Positions 33,276 to 41,852 are shown, counted from the first letter of the stretch. The stretch: 41,852 nucleotides of DNA from Dethiobacter sp. (GCA_003605065.1 QZJM01000058.1:1-41852); one strand, 5' to 3'. Numbers and translations are program-made. The notes: generated by a model not told the origin, from the letters alone.

Positions 33276-34613
33276 TCACTGGAAAATATGCTCCCCAATT
33301 AAATCATATGATCCCGTCCCGGAAATTTTTACGTTGATTAAATCTCCGGACTTGACTCCATGGACCCCGGTTATGATAACTTTTCCATCTACCTCCGAAG
33401 CCTGGGAAGCCAGTCTTCCATAAGCTTTATTGCTCTTCTGGTTATAAGAATCAACTAAAACTTCAACTTCCTTGCCGAGTAAAGCTCTGTTAAAACTCAG
33501 GGAAATTTTCTTTTGCTGATTCATGATTTGATTTAACCTTTGCCTCGCTGTTTCATTATTAACCCTGTCTTGCATTTTAAAAGCTGTAGTCCCCCTTTCC
33601 GGTGAAAAAACAAAAGCGCCCAGCCTCTCAAAAGGGTATTTTTGCAAAAATGTAAGAAGCTCGGCAAACTCTTGTTCCCCTTCACCAGGGAAACCAACCA
33701 TAACGGTCGTGCGCATTACTACTCCTGGTATCATTTCACGTATTTTAGTGTATAAAGAGATAATATCTTCTTTGCTGGTTTTTCTCCCCATAAGGTTAAG
33801 GACTTTATTATTTATATGCTGGATAGGGATATCAAGATATTTACAAATCCCGGGTTCCTTTTGTATTATTTTCAGCAGATCGTCTGTAATATGGGCCGGG
33901 TGTGTATATAAAAGCCTGATCCACTTAATCCCGTCCACTTTGCATAAGCTCTGCAATAACTCTCCCAGCATAAGTTTCCCGTACAAGTCGAGGCCATAAG
34001 CTGTGGTGTCCTGTGCAATTAAAGTAATTTCTCCGGCACCGAGTTTTTGCACAGTATACACCTCTGATAGTATGTCTTCAATTTTTTTACTGTGTAGTTC
34101 ACCCCTTAAAAAAGGGATTAAACAGTAGGAACATCGATTATTACAGCCTTCTGCAATTTTAATATAAACGCTATGGGGGGAGGTGCTTAAAAAGCGGCTT
34201 TTTACAGGTTGGACAAGAGGCTTGCCTGAACTGTTACGACCAGAAGTTTGCTTTTCTATAAGAAAAGGTATATTCACATAGTCTTTAATAGGAACAAGCA
34301 GGTCAACTTCTGGAACCATTTTTTTAATTTTTTCTCCGCTAAAATATTGAACAAGACAACCTACGACCACAATCTTTTGTAGTTTGCTTTTCCCGGATTT
34401 TTTAATTTCACCAGTTTCTTTTATGGTACGCAGTGCTTCCAGGCGAGCTTCATGCAAAAAAGCACAGGTATTGATAAAAACGAGCTCGGAATTTTTAATT
34501 TCCGGCTCCAGTTGATAGCCCTTTTTAATAAGACTGCCGATTATTTCTTCAGAATCAACCAAATTTTTAGCGCAACCCAGTGATATAAAACTAAATTTCT
34601 GTTTTTTTAACAT
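33276..34613 (-). CDS. rimO: Ribosomal protein S12 methylthiotransferase RimO
   Basis: A radical-SAM enzyme with two [4Fe-4S] clusters that methylthiolates an Asp of ribosomal protein S12. The N-terminal UPF0004 domain begins FISLGCAKNLVDSEEI (the first of three cluster Cys) and has FINTCAFLHEA and VVGCLVQ (the other two). The radical-SAM motif is CNNRCSYCLIP, followed by LRGELHSKKIEDIL. A C-terminal TRAM domain ends the protein. GCAKNxVDSE and SYCLIPxLRG distinguish RimO from MiaB. Length 445 is normal. It follows rodZ on the same strand. Confidence 0.95.
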   Translation of the reverse strand: MLKKQKFSFISLGCAKNLVDSEEIIGSLIKKGYQLEPEIKNSELVFINTCAFLHEARLEALRTIKETGEIKKSGKSKLQKIVVVGCLVQYFSGEKIKKMVPEVDLLVPIKDYVNIPFLIEKQTSGRNSSGKPLVQPVKSRFLSTSPHSVYIKIAEGCNNRCSYCLIPFLRGELHSKKIEDILSEVYTVQKLGAGEITLIAQDTTAYGLDLYGKLMLGELLQSLCKVDGIKWIRLLYTHPAHITDDLLKIIQKEPGICKYLDIPIQHINNKVLNLMGRKTSKEDIISLYTKIREMIPGVVMRTTVMVGFPGEGEQEFAELLTFLQKYPFERLGAFVFSPERGTTAFKMQDRVNNETARQRLNQIMNQQKKISLSFNRALLGKEVEVLVDSYNQKSNKAYGRLASQASEVDGKVIITGVHGVKSGDLINVKISGTGSYDLIGEHIFQ

Positions 34614-34669
34614 GGTGAATGGCCTTTAGTTCCTCTGAAAACAAGTTAATTCTTAATATAAAACCGGAA

Positions 34670-35488
34670 CTACCTTTCTTTTCTGATTATAATATTGATG
34701 GGATTGGTTAAATGATTTAAATCTGTAACCTCAAATCCATTTACCTTAAGCATGGCCGCCGGAGGGTATCCCAGGCGCAAGCGGGTCTCTGTACTGTCTC
34801 CCAGGTTTTTATAATCACCGGACCGGTAGGTTTTTTCCTCGACAAGTCTTCCGTCCTGCTCAATCCTTGTCCAGCAATTACCAGTAAAAGTGAGAATAAT
34901 TTCTTTTTGTTCCACACCGCTTAATAGAAAAGAAATTTCAAGGTTATCCCCGGAGATTTTCGTCAGTTTCTTCGTGTTTTGCGGTTCATCAACAGGTAAA
35001 ACTTTGCTGTCAACCGGTTTTTCGTCGTTTTCTTCTTCATCTACATATTTCTCACCTGAATAAGGAATTTTTACCTCCCCTTTGTAAACCTGGTGATAGC
35101 GGTACCAGATACTTCCACTGGCAATAATAGCCAGTAGAATAATCCAAACCAACGCTGAAACAGGAAGTAGTGGTTTTTTTTCTTTTCCAATAACAGGTGA
35201 GGTTTTTTTATCTTTCACTTCTTTACTCTGATTTTTTTCTTCAGAAACCTTTTTAGGTTTAACAGATTCTTCGTAAAGGGAAATAAACTCTGCAGGATCA
35301 AGTCCGACGGCTTCTGCATAATTTCGTAAGGCACCTTTTACATATACTCTTCCGGGAAACAGAGAAAAATCTCCTTCTTCCAGGGAATTCAAATATTTCT
35401 TTTGAATCTTTGTTTCTTTGCTTATATCATCGAGGCTTATCCCTTTTTCTTCACGGGCTTTTCGCAGCAGGTTCCCTATTTCTTTCAA
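34670..35488 (-). CDS. rodZ: RodZ-like transmembrane helix-turn-helix protein
   Basis: The N-terminal XRE-type helix-turn-helix (about residues 1-75: LLRKAREEKGISLDDISKETKI, YLNSLEEGDF) would bind MreB rather than DNA in RodZ. A charged linker (about 85-110) leads to one membrane helix (about 112-130, LLPVSALVWIILLAII), an acidic spacer and a C-terminal DUF4115 beta domain (about 180-270, LTFTGNCWTRIEQDGRLVEEKTYRSGD). This is the standard RodZ layout and size (272). It lies 18 bases after ftsK, as ymfM lies near spoIIIE in Bacillus. Confidence 0.92.
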   Translation of the reverse strand: MKEIGNLLRKAREEKGISLDDISKETKIQKKYLNSLEEGDFSLFPGRVYVKGALRNYAEAVGLDPAEFISLYEESVKPKKVSEEKNQSKEVKDKKTSPVIGKEKKPLLPVSALVWIILLAIIASGSIWYRYHQVYKGEVKIPYSGEKYVDEEENDEKPVDSKVLPVDEPQNTKKLTKISGDNLEISFLLSGVEQKEIILTFTGNCWTRIEQDGRLVEEKTYRSGDYKNLGDSTETRLRLGYPPAAMLKVNGFEVTDLNHLTNPINIIIRKER

Positions 35489-35506
35489 GTTTTTCCTCCT
35501 TTCTTT

Positions 35507-37831
35507 TTAAGCTTCATTTTTTTTCATTTTATCTCTTAAGCTTGCTGAAGCCTGATCCATAGTCATTAAAACCTTACGCGGTTTACTTCCTTCATATTTT
35601 CCCACAATACCAAGGCGTTCCAGGTCGTCAATTAACCGTGCTGCCCTTGTGTATCCTACTCTAAATCTCCTCTGGATAAGAGAGATAGACGCATGTCCTG
35701 TTTGGATAATAAGATCAACTGCCTCCGGTAATAGAGGATCACTTTTTTCTTCTTCAAGATATTCTTCACCAGCTTCTTCAGTAAAAAACGATTGCTGGTA
35801 TAAAGGGCTCTCCTGTTGTTTTATGTATTCCACAAGTTTAAATATATCTCTTTCGCTTACAAATGCACCCTGTACCCGGAGTGGTTTATGAACACCAATA
35901 GGATAATAAAGCATATCACCCCTTCCCAGCAGCTTTTCAGCTCCCCCCATGTCTAATATCGTTCTGGAGTCTATTTGTGAAGATACTGCAAAAGCGATAC
36001 GCGAGGTAATGTTAGCCTTAATTAGTCCGGTAATAATATCAACAGATGGTCTTTGTGTGGCAACGACAAGATGTATCCCGGCCGCCCTGGACATTTGTGA
36101 TAACCTTACAATGGAATCTTCTACTTCCGAAGGAGCTACCATCATTAAATCAGCCAGTTCATCGATTACTACTACGATATACGGCAGGGGATTTTCTATG
36201 GTATCATCATGATTATTATTGCTTTTAAAACATTCGTTATACCTGTTTATATCTCTTACACCCTGCTGGGCGAAAAGATCATATCTTCTTTCCATTTCCT
36301 TTACCATGCTTCGCAAGGCCATCGCCGCTTTTTTGGATTCAATTATAACCGGGGAAATAAGATGAGGGATACCATTATAGATACTCAATTCCACCAGCTT
36401 GGGATCGATTAACAGGAATTTTACAACCCAGGGAGCTGCTTTTAAAAGGATACTGGAAATAATAGTATTTATACAAACACTTTTACCGGAACCAGTTGAA
36501 CCAGCTATTAAAAGATGAGGCATTTTTAATAAATCGGCAAAAACAGGGGTACCTGCAATGTCTTTGCCAAGCCCAATGGTAAGAGGGGAAGGAGAAGTTT
36601 GGAAGTAAGGATCTTCCAGTACCTCTCGTAAATAAACAAGAGAAATTATCTTATTGGGAACCTCTATCCCTATGGCTGCTTTTCCGGGAATGGGCGCTTC
36701 GATACGAACATCGGGGGCAGCCAGATTCAGAGCCAGATCATCGCTCAGGCTTAAGATCTTGCTCACTTTCACACCTGTATCCGGTTGAATTTCAAAACGT
36801 GTAACAGCCGGACCTGTCTGGACCTCTTTTATTTTTACATTCACACCAAAGCTTTCAAAAGTACTTTCCAGGATCCTGGCTCTTTCCTGGATTCCTTTCT
36901 GTTGCTGATAATCACGTAACTTGTTAACCCTCGTTAAAATGTCAACAGGAGGAATATGGTAATCCTCTAAGGGTCTGCTTTCTTGAATAAAATGAGACAG
37001 GGGCCTGGAATCATCTTCCATAGAATGTGCAGTCAAATTAACGCTTTTTTTAAAATCCTCTTCAGGAGTTAAGATGTTTAACATCTCTTTATTATGATAG
37101 ACGTCTTTAACGGTCTTTTCTTCTTCTCTTTCCTCCTCTGAGATATTAGCTTCAAAGTTATTATATTCCTTTATGGTATAACTTTCAGCAGATGTCCCTT
37201 TATTTTTTCCCCGGGGGATTTTTCCAGAAAGATTTTGACTAAAATGACTGAAATACTGCAAAACAGTTTTAGTGTAGCTTAAAATGCCTGCTGAGATTTC
37301 GACCAAAAAGCTGTTGGTGATCAGCAAGAAAGCCAGGATACCCAGCGCACTAATTACAATATAACTGCCAATATCCCTAAACAAGAAAAAAAGGATGATC
37401 GTCAAAACAGCTCCCAGTAATCCTCCCCCTTGATGCTGCCATCCCAGGGTAAACATAAAGCGGTAAATGTCTCCTCCCACGAGAAGAAAGAGTTCGGAAC
37501 GCATTAAATGCAAGGTTATTAAAAGCAAGCAAAAAAGAATTATAAGGCCTGTAAAACGATATTGTAAATTTTCAATTTCAAGAGGCCAGAGGCAGCTTAA
37601 TGCTATCACTCCTAACATAAATGGAAGTGCCAGGGCAGCTTCTCCTAATACCGTTCTAAAGACGCTATTTAAAAATAATCCGATGAACCCGGTTTGCGCT
37701 GTGAATTGAATTCCGGCGAAAATAAAAACTGCAAAGGTCATTAGGAAAAGAGCTTTAATCTGTCTATTCATTATTTCATTTGTAAACTTTTTTATATTAT
37801 TTTTGCCTTTTATTCTTTTTTTGGTATTCAT
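35507..37831 (-). CDS. ftsK: DNA translocase FtsK/SpoIIIE
   Basis: A hexameric motor that pumps chromosomes through the division or sporulation septum. The N-terminal about 180 residues contain four or five membrane helices; a variable acidic linker runs to about residue 310. The motor shows VQTGPAVTRFEIQP, Walker A AGSTGSGKSVCIN (about 460) and Walker B YIVVVIDELADLMM (about 560), with ATQRPSVDIITGLIKANITSRIAF. The C-terminal gamma winged helix (HASISLIQRRFRVGYTRAARLIDDLE) recognises orienting DNA sequences. Length 774 matches Gram-positive SpoIIIE. AGGTG lies upstream of the ATG. Confidence 0.96.
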   Translation of the reverse strand: MNTKKRIKGKNNIKKFTNEIMNRQIKALFLMTFAVFIFAGIQFTAQTGFIGLFLNSVFRTVLGEAALALPFMLGVIALSCLWPLEIENLQYRFTGLIILFCLLLITLHLMRSELFLLVGGDIYRFMFTLGWQHQGGGLLGAVLTIILFFLFRDIGSYIVISALGILAFLLITNSFLVEISAGILSYTKTVLQYFSHFSQNLSGKIPRGKNKGTSAESYTIKEYNNFEANISEEEREEEKTVKDVYHNKEMLNILTPEEDFKKSVNLTAHSMEDDSRPLSHFIQESRPLEDYHIPPVDILTRVNKLRDYQQQKGIQERARILESTFESFGVNVKIKEVQTGPAVTRFEIQPDTGVKVSKILSLSDDLALNLAAPDVRIEAPIPGKAAIGIEVPNKIISLVYLREVLEDPYFQTSPSPLTIGLGKDIAGTPVFADLLKMPHLLIAGSTGSGKSVCINTIISSILLKAAPWVVKFLLIDPKLVELSIYNGIPHLISPVIIESKKAAMALRSMVKEMERRYDLFAQQGVRDINRYNECFKSNNNHDDTIENPLPYIVVVIDELADLMMVAPSEVEDSIVRLSQMSRAAGIHLVVATQRPSVDIITGLIKANITSRIAFAVSSQIDSRTILDMGGAEKLLGRGDMLYYPIGVHKPLRVQGAFVSERDIFKLVEYIKQQESPLYQQSFFTEEAGEEYLEEEKSDPLLPEAVDLIIQTGHASISLIQRRFRVGYTRAARLIDDLERLGIVGKYEGSKPRKVLMTMDQASASLRDKMKKNEA

Positions 37832-37894
37832 TAAATATTTTTACACCTCGTATTAATATTTCGACATTTTTTCTTTAATACCTTTTAAAATATG

Positions 37895-38680
37895 TTAAGA
37901 AAAGGAATAAAGAACCGTTAAAATTCCCAAAAACCAGCAATAATAAGCAATATAATGAAACTTACCTCTTTTTAGAAGATTAATAAAGACGGTTATGGCC
38001 AAAATTCCAGAGAAAAAAGCAGTAAGCATAGCCAAAACATTCGGAAAGAAAAATTCAGGACTTTCAACAAACTTTAATAAATTTCTCAGCTCAAGTATGG
38101 TAGCTCCGGCAATTGCCGGTAAAGCCAGCAAAAAAGAGTACCTGATAGCAGTGTCCCTGTTTAATCCTCTACACAGCGCCCCCAGAATCGTAGAACCGGA
38201 ACGTGTAATACCGGGAATAATAGCTATTCCCTGAAATATACCGATCACAACAGCGTCCCATATGTTCATATTTTTAATAGTTTTCGTATTGATATTAACC
38301 CTGGAAATAGCCAAAACGATGAAACCGGTAATAAGTAACATAAATCCAACTATCAGGGGCTTGTCAAATATCCCTATAAAAAAAGATTGTAAAAGAATTC
38401 CCATGAGCCCTGTAGGTATGCTTCCTATAATCAAAAGCACCAAAAACTTTCTTTCTTCCATTTTAGACTTAAAACTCCTGAACAAGGAACAAAGATCTTT
38501 ACGAAAAACCCGGATTATAGACATTAATGTTCCAAAATGTACCATTACTTCAAAAGTTACTCCGGGCTGTTTTATATTAAGAAAGGACTGTGCTAGCACA
38601 AGATGTCCTGAACTGCTTACCGGCAAAAATTCGGTCAGGCCCTGTAACAATCCGAGCAAAATCGCTTCTAAGTAATTCAT
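37895..38680 (-). CDS. uppP: Undecaprenyl-diphosphatase (BacA/UppP)
   Basis: An integral membrane phosphatase that regenerates undecaprenyl phosphate, the lipid carrier for cell-wall polymers; extra copies give bacitracin tolerance. Motifs: GLLQGLTEFLPVSSSGHLVL near the N-terminus with the catalytic Glu and Ser/His, and PGITRSGSTILGALCRGLNRDTAIRYSFLLALP in the second half. About seven to eight hydrophobic helices; length 261 is typical. GGGAGGAAT precedes the ATG. It is 63 bases upstream of ftsK on the same strand. Confidence 0.96.
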   Translation of the reverse strand: MNYLEAILLGLLQGLTEFLPVSSSGHLVLAQSFLNIKQPGVTFEVMVHFGTLMSIIRVFRKDLCSLFRSFKSKMEERKFLVLLIIGSIPTGLMGILLQSFFIGIFDKPLIVGFMLLITGFIVLAISRVNINTKTIKNMNIWDAVVIGIFQGIAIIPGITRSGSTILGALCRGLNRDTAIRYSFLLALPAIAGATILELRNLLKFVESPEFFFPNVLAMLTAFFSGILAITVFINLLKRGKFHYIAYYCWFLGILTVLYSFS

Positions 38681-38736
38681 TACAAGATTCCTCCCTTTTC
38701 GAAAGTAACTTCCTGGTAATAAGTTCCATAATACTA

Positions 38737-39675
38737 TCAGCCATCTTTGCCTTTGATAACATATTCCAACATATAAGCAAATTTGTCAACAAGAGGCAGA
38801 AAAACAATCACTCCCAGCAGGTTGTAGATGGTATGTGCATTGGCAACCTGTCGTGAAATTTCAGGAGAAGTAAGGCTGATTAGCGACAAAAAATGCCGCC
38901 AGAAGGGTAAAACAATCATTAACGAAGCCATATTAAAAAAAAGATGCCCCCAGGCAACCTGCCTGGCTGGTAAAATTGTGCCCAGTGAAGCCAGCATTGA
39001 CGTAACACAGGTCCCCAGATCCGCCCCCAAAATCATGGCCAGGGCCTCTGGTAAGTTTATCATTTTTTCTTTGGAAAGTAAAACAACCATTCCTATGGTT
39101 ACACTGCTGCTTTGTATTAGCGCAGTTGATAAAGCACCGGTAAAAATACCTTTCCATGGAGTTCCTTTACTAAAAAAATATAATTCCCGGTAAAAGGCAG
39201 TTTTTGATAAGGGCTCCAGTGTAACCACAAGTAATTCCATGCCGCTTAAAACTACTGCTATTCCCAGGAAAACCTTTCCCCCAAAATTTTTTTTTAAAAG
39301 TAATTCACAAATATAAATAACAAACCCTGTCATAATAAGAGGTACAATCAACTGTCTGGTTTCTATGGAAAAAATTTGAGAAGTAATGGTTGTACCCAAA
39401 TTTGCTCCGATAACAATACTTAGACCCTGTGACAGCGTCAAAAAACCACCGTTGATAAAACCAACTACCATTACAGTCACCAGGCTGCTGCTCTGTAAAA
39501 ATATGGTTGAAATTGCTCCCAGAAGAAAACCCCTTAAGGGTGTGGAAGTATACGCTATTAAAAGATTATGAAGCACTCCTCCGGTGATCTCCCGCAAACT
39601 TTTACTTACACTTTTAATTCCCCCCAGTAACAGCATAACCGCTAAAATAAATAGTGCTGTGCTTTTTAAAGCCAT
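38737..39675 (-). CDS. Na/Pi cotransporter family protein, without PhoU-like domain
   Basis: 312 residues with about eight membrane helices in two inverted repeats, each with the family's QSSS motif: GAISTIFLQSSSLVTVMVVGFINGG and GALSTALIQSSSVTIGMVVLLS. The usual bacterial form (about 540-590 residues) has a C-terminal PhoU-like cytoplasmic domain; this one stops after the transport core at ...VDKFAYMLEYVIKGKDG. It probably moves phosphate with Na+, but short relatives are not well tested. AAAGGAAAG precedes the ATG. It is divergent from tepA. Confidence 0.88.
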   Translation of the reverse strand: MALKSTALFILAVMLLLGGIKSVSKSLREITGGVLHNLLIAYTSTPLRGFLLGAISTIFLQSSSLVTVMVVGFINGGFLTLSQGLSIVIGANLGTTITSQIFSIETRQLIVPLIMTGFVIYICELLLKKNFGGKVFLGIAVVLSGMELLVVTLEPLSKTAFYRELYFFSKGTPWKGIFTGALSTALIQSSSVTIGMVVLLSKEKMINLPEALAMILGADLGTCVTSMLASLGTILPARQVAWGHLFFNMASLMIVLPFWRHFLSLISLTSPEISRQVANAHTIYNLLGVIVFLPLVDKFAYMLEYVIKGKDG

Positions 39676-39742
39676 GGGATTTCTTTCCTTTAAAATTACT
39701 TTATATGATTTTTATCTAAAGAAACTGGCAAATAGAACCTTA

Positions 39743-39775
39743 ATCATAAAGAAAACCAGCTTATTACTTTATGAT
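39743..39775. repeat. 9-bp inverted repeat in the divergent Na/Pi-tepA gap
   Basis: ATCATAAAG (39743-39751) and CTTTATGAT (39767-39775) are perfect reverse complements, 15 bases apart. A near-perfect direct repeat AAACCAGCTT / AAACCAGGCTT overlaps the second half. It lies between divergent genes and could be an operator; no clear promoter was assigned on either side. Confidence 0.45.
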
Positions 39776-39825
39776 AATAAAACCAGGCTTGGGGAAAAAT
39801 ATTTTTTAGAAAGGAGCAGATTAAT

Positions 39826-40578
39826 TTGAAAGATTTTACTACCCCAAACCTTCCTCAAACAAAAGAACTATTAGAAAAAAAACAATGTGAAGAGCCCGCT
39901 CTGGAAGAAAAAGAATGTAATACAGAAAAAAACATTGAAAAATTGGGTGTAATGTCATTACCTAAGCCGGATAATGAAATTTTCACCTTAACAATTATCG
40001 GACAGATAGAAGGGCATATGGTCCTGCCTCCCCAAAATAAAACAACCAAATATGAACACGTAATTCCTCAATTAGTAGCTGTAGAGCAAAATCCTAATAT
40101 TGAAGGAGCATTAATTCTACTTAATACCGTCGGAGGTGATGTAGAAGCTGGATTGGCCATTGCTGAAATGATAAATACCCTTTCTAAACCTACCGTTTCG
40201 CTGGTGTTAGGAGGGGGTCACTCCATCGGCGTTGTTATTTCTTGCGGCTGTGATTATTCTCTAATTGCCGAAACTGCTACTATGACTATTCACCCCATTA
40301 GGTTAACCGGCTTGGTAGTAGGCGTAAGCCAGGTATTTGAATACCTTGATAAAATGCAGGAGAGAATAATCGATTTTGTGGTAAATCATTCCAGAATTAC
40401 CAGAGAGAAATTCAAAGAATTGATGTTCAATACCGGTCAATTGGGGAGAGATATCGGTACGGTCCTGGTAGGACATGAGGCTGTCGATATAGGTTTAATT
40501 GACGAGGTCGGTGGACTGTCAAGAGCAGTACTAAAACTTAAAGAAATGATTAGTGAGCACAAAAAGGGGGGGAGCTAA
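39826..40578 (+). CDS. tepA: ClpP-like serine protease TepA
   Basis: A member of the ClpP/crotonase fold group called translocation-enhancing protein TepA. After a polar, low-complexity N-terminus (about residues 1-45), the core has [39 protein letters not shown] (the nucleophile position is the Ser of GHSIG) and [14 protein letters not shown] (the His position). Length 250 fits. The TTG at 39826 is preceded by AAAGGAG at 9 bases. In Bacillus tepA lies beside ylzJ and spoIIIE, as here. Bacillus studies link it to processing during spore formation or to secretion, with limited evidence. Confidence 0.93.
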   Translation: MKDFTTPNLPQTKELLEKKQCEEPALEEKECNTEKNIEKLGVMSLPKPDNEIFTLTIIGQIEGHMVLPPQNKTTKYEHVIPQLVAVEQNPNIEGALILLNTVGGDVEAGLAIAEMINTLSKPTVSLVLGGGHSIGVVISCGCDYSLIAETATMTIHPIRLTGLVVGVSQVFEYLDKMQERIIDFVVNHSRITREKFKELMFNTGQLGRDIGTVLVGHEAVDIGLIDEVGGLSRAVLKLKEMISEHKKGGS

Positions 40579-40579
40579 A

Positions 40580-40807
40580 TTGATCTTGTATACCCCCTTA
40601 CCACCGGAAATAGTTATGAAAGGCGCTGAAGAATATAAACCATCTTATCTGCAAATACCGTTTAGCAGAGGCTTTATAGAGGTAGAGTTACTTTCACCCA
40701 CTACTGCAAGGATTGTTCGTTTAATGAGTCACGATGCAGAAGATTACCTTCATCCCACTTTACAACCGGGAAAAGAAATCAGGTTAAAATGGGTAGCGGA
40801 AAGCTAA
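40580..40807 (+). CDS. ylzJ: YlzJ-like small protein
   Basis: 75 residues, starting MILYTPLPPEIVM and containing YLQIPFSRGFIEVELLSPTTARIVRLMSHDAEDYLHP is split only by single substitutions from Bacillus YlzJ. The TTG at 40580 is chosen over an ATG at 40553, because AAGGGGGGGAG precedes it and the conserved start of the family follows at once; the upstream frame lies inside tepA. Function unknown. It begins one base after the tepA stop, so the pair is co-transcribed. The 149-base gap that follows shows no clear terminator or promoter. Confidence 0.88.
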   Translation: MILYTPLPPEIVMKGAEEYKPSYLQIPFSRGFIEVELLSPTTARIVRLMSHDAEDYLHPTLQPGKEIRLKWVAES

Positions 40808-40956
40808 TTAAGCTTTAAGATTTTACTATAACTAATTTAGTTAGCAGCCCACAGACCCTGGCGGCAGCAATTTTTTCTATCCCATACTAATTTCCCCTTC
40901 AAACCGATCTGCCTGTGATGCAGAAAGTACAGTTAAAAAAAAATGAGGTGACTAAC

Positions 40957-41852
40957 TTGAGTATATTAAATGTAGCCATTGTTGGTACCGGTATGGCTTT
41001 TGAAAAATTACATTATCCAGCCTTTAACGAGCTTGCTGATAAATATCGAATTGTTGCCCTCTGTGACATTGATCGAGAAAAAGCCCTGCACTGGGCTAAA
41101 ATCCTGGAACTGGGTAAGGAAAATGTTTATGAAGACTATCGGGGCATGTTTCACAGGAAAGACATAAACCTTTATGACATTATGGTCCCCATTCCTCTTA
41201 ATTACGAGGTAACTGCTGAAATTGCCAAAAATATATCTGGAAGCGGCATTGGAATAATCTGTGAAAAACCTGCGGCAAGCAATCTCAAAGATGCCCGGAA
41301 GCACCGGGATCTGCCCTCTAAATATAATGTACCGGTGCTCATTGCGGAAAATTACCGTTACAACGATGAAACCAACATGATAAGAGACATGATACGCAAT
41401 AAAATAGTTGGTGATGTTTTCTACTTCATCTATAACCGTGTTGTAAATTTTCCTGAGGAGATGATTAAGGATAAGTTTCCTGCCAGGGAGTGGCGACAAT
41501 ATCCTGATTTTCCCGGTGGTGCCATTCTGGATATGGGAATCCATGATCTAGCAGCACTGCGCCATATATTCGGCGCCGTTGATAAGCTACAGGCTTTTGG
41601 CCGTCCTCAGGAGGCCAGCTTTTCCCCTTATGCTGTGGTTAATGTAAATATACTTTTTAAAAATGGAATAACCGGACAGTTTTCTTTCTTTTGTTCCGGT
41701 AAAGAGGCACAATCACCCTTTGTTGGCCTGAGAATATTTGGCACTGAGGGAATGATCTACCTTGAGGACAGAGACTGTGGAACTATAAATATTTTCTATA
41801 ACAATGGTTCAAAGGAACAAATTCCCTATACCCCACAAAGAGGCTACTACAA
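40957..41852 (+). CDS. Gfo/Idh/MocA-family oxidoreductase, 3' end outside the window
   Basis: An NAD(P)-dependent sugar or inositol-type dehydrogenase; 298 residues are visible and the frame is open to the window end. The Rossmann start is VAIVGTGMAFEKLHYPAF, followed by VALCDIDREKA, the family's EKP motif in IICEKPAAS, and the catalytic-region motif GGAILDMGIHDLAALRHIFG with the conserved Asp and His. The TTG at 40957 follows GAGGTG by 6 bases. No sugar genes are visible nearby, so the substrate is unknown. Confidence 0.88.
   Translation, partial: MSILNVAIVGTGMAFEKLHYPAFNELADKYRIVALCDIDREKALHWAKILELGKENVYEDYRGMFHRKDINLYDIMVPIPLNYEVTAEIAKNISGSGIGIICEKPAASNLKDARKHRDLPSKYNVPVLIAENYRYNDETNMIRDMIRNKIVGDVFYFIYNRVVNFPEEMIKDKFPAREWRQYPDFPGGAILDMGIHDLAALRHIFGAVDKLQAFGRPQEASFSPYAVVNVNILFKNGITGQFSFFCSGKEAQSPFVGLRIFGTEGMIYLEDRDCGTINIFYNNGSKEQIPYTPQRGYY

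Noticed and set aside
41008-41544. 178-residue open frame on the minus strand near the right edge
   Set aside because: The plus strand codes for an unmistakable Gfo/Idh/MocA oxidoreductase with the EKP motif through the same bases.
1-41852. CRISPR arrays, tRNA/rRNA genes, insertion sequences, prophage modules
   Set aside because: No regularly spaced repeats, cloverleaf-like GTTCGA-containing genes, transposase motifs or phage structural genes were seen in either strand.

Overview
The window reads as one continuous stretch of a chromosome from a low-to-moderate GC, endospore-forming, anaerobic Firmicute (class Clostridia, most like the Peptococcaceae/Desulfotomaculum/Syntrophomonas side). The evidence is spoVS under a match to a sigma-H promoter, a leucine T-box, a Bacillus/Clostridium-type LexA box, a GSI-alpha glutamine synthetase, ferredoxin-dependent 2-oxoacid oxidoreductase genes and Na+-pumping decarboxylase genes. 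Genus-level placement cannot be made from sequence reading alone. No tRNA, rRNA, IS element, prophage or CRISPR array was seen. Several genes (lexA, ymdB, rny, the dipeptidase, tepA, ylzJ, the last gene) appear to start with TTG behind a good ribosome binding site.

Layout. 1-5160 (+): mutS (5' end missing or broken), mutL, miaA, hfq and a terminator. 5263-7959 (+): YnbB-like PLP enzyme, then glnA. 7962-10564 (-): lexA with its own SOS box, then leuA behind a Leu-type T-box. 10656-13752: a holin-like small membrane protein (-), then a CapA-type lipoprotein and a GT4 glycosyltransferase (+). 13756-17664 (-): gltX, a DUF421 membrane protein, a VanW protein. 17731-22591 (-): a seven-gene operon korDABC plus gamma, biotin-carrier and beta subunits of a Na+-translocating decarboxylase, closed by a terminator. 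22705-24659 (-): PHP phosphoesterase and membrane-type dipeptidase. 24714-29554 (-): the conserved recA, rny, (168-aa unknown), ymdB, spoVS block. 29724-33246 (-): an unusual trio of a small anchored protein, an FtsH-like protease without its outer domain, and a membrane metallophosphoesterase. 33276-39675 (-): rimO, rodZ, ftsK, uppP, Na/Pi symporter. 39826-41852 (+): tepA, ylzJ and the start of a Gfo/Idh/MocA oxidoreductase.

How the genes fit together. The neighbourhood corresponds to the recA to glnA/lexA region known from Bacillus subtilis but is rearranged and largely inverted. It groups DNA repair (mutSL, recA, lexA), RNA processing and regulation (miaA, hfq, rny, ymdB, rimO), cell envelope and division/sporulation (ftsK, rodZ, uppP, spoVS, tepA) and nitrogen/amino-acid metabolism (glnA, leuA). 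The kor/decarboxylase operon suggests coupling of 2-oxoglutarate-to-succinyl-CoA chemistry with a Na+-pumping methylmalonyl-CoA-type decarboxylase; the carboxyltransferase (alpha) subunit is not in the window.

The most unexpected structure is non-coding: between recA and rny lies a strong sigma-A-type promoter followed by about 180 nt whose ends pair in an 11 bp plus 7 bp helix enclosing three hairpins and possible loop-loop pairings, followed by a terminator-like hairpin that overlaps the closing helix. It looks like an undescribed leader element of rny, or a free-standing small RNA.
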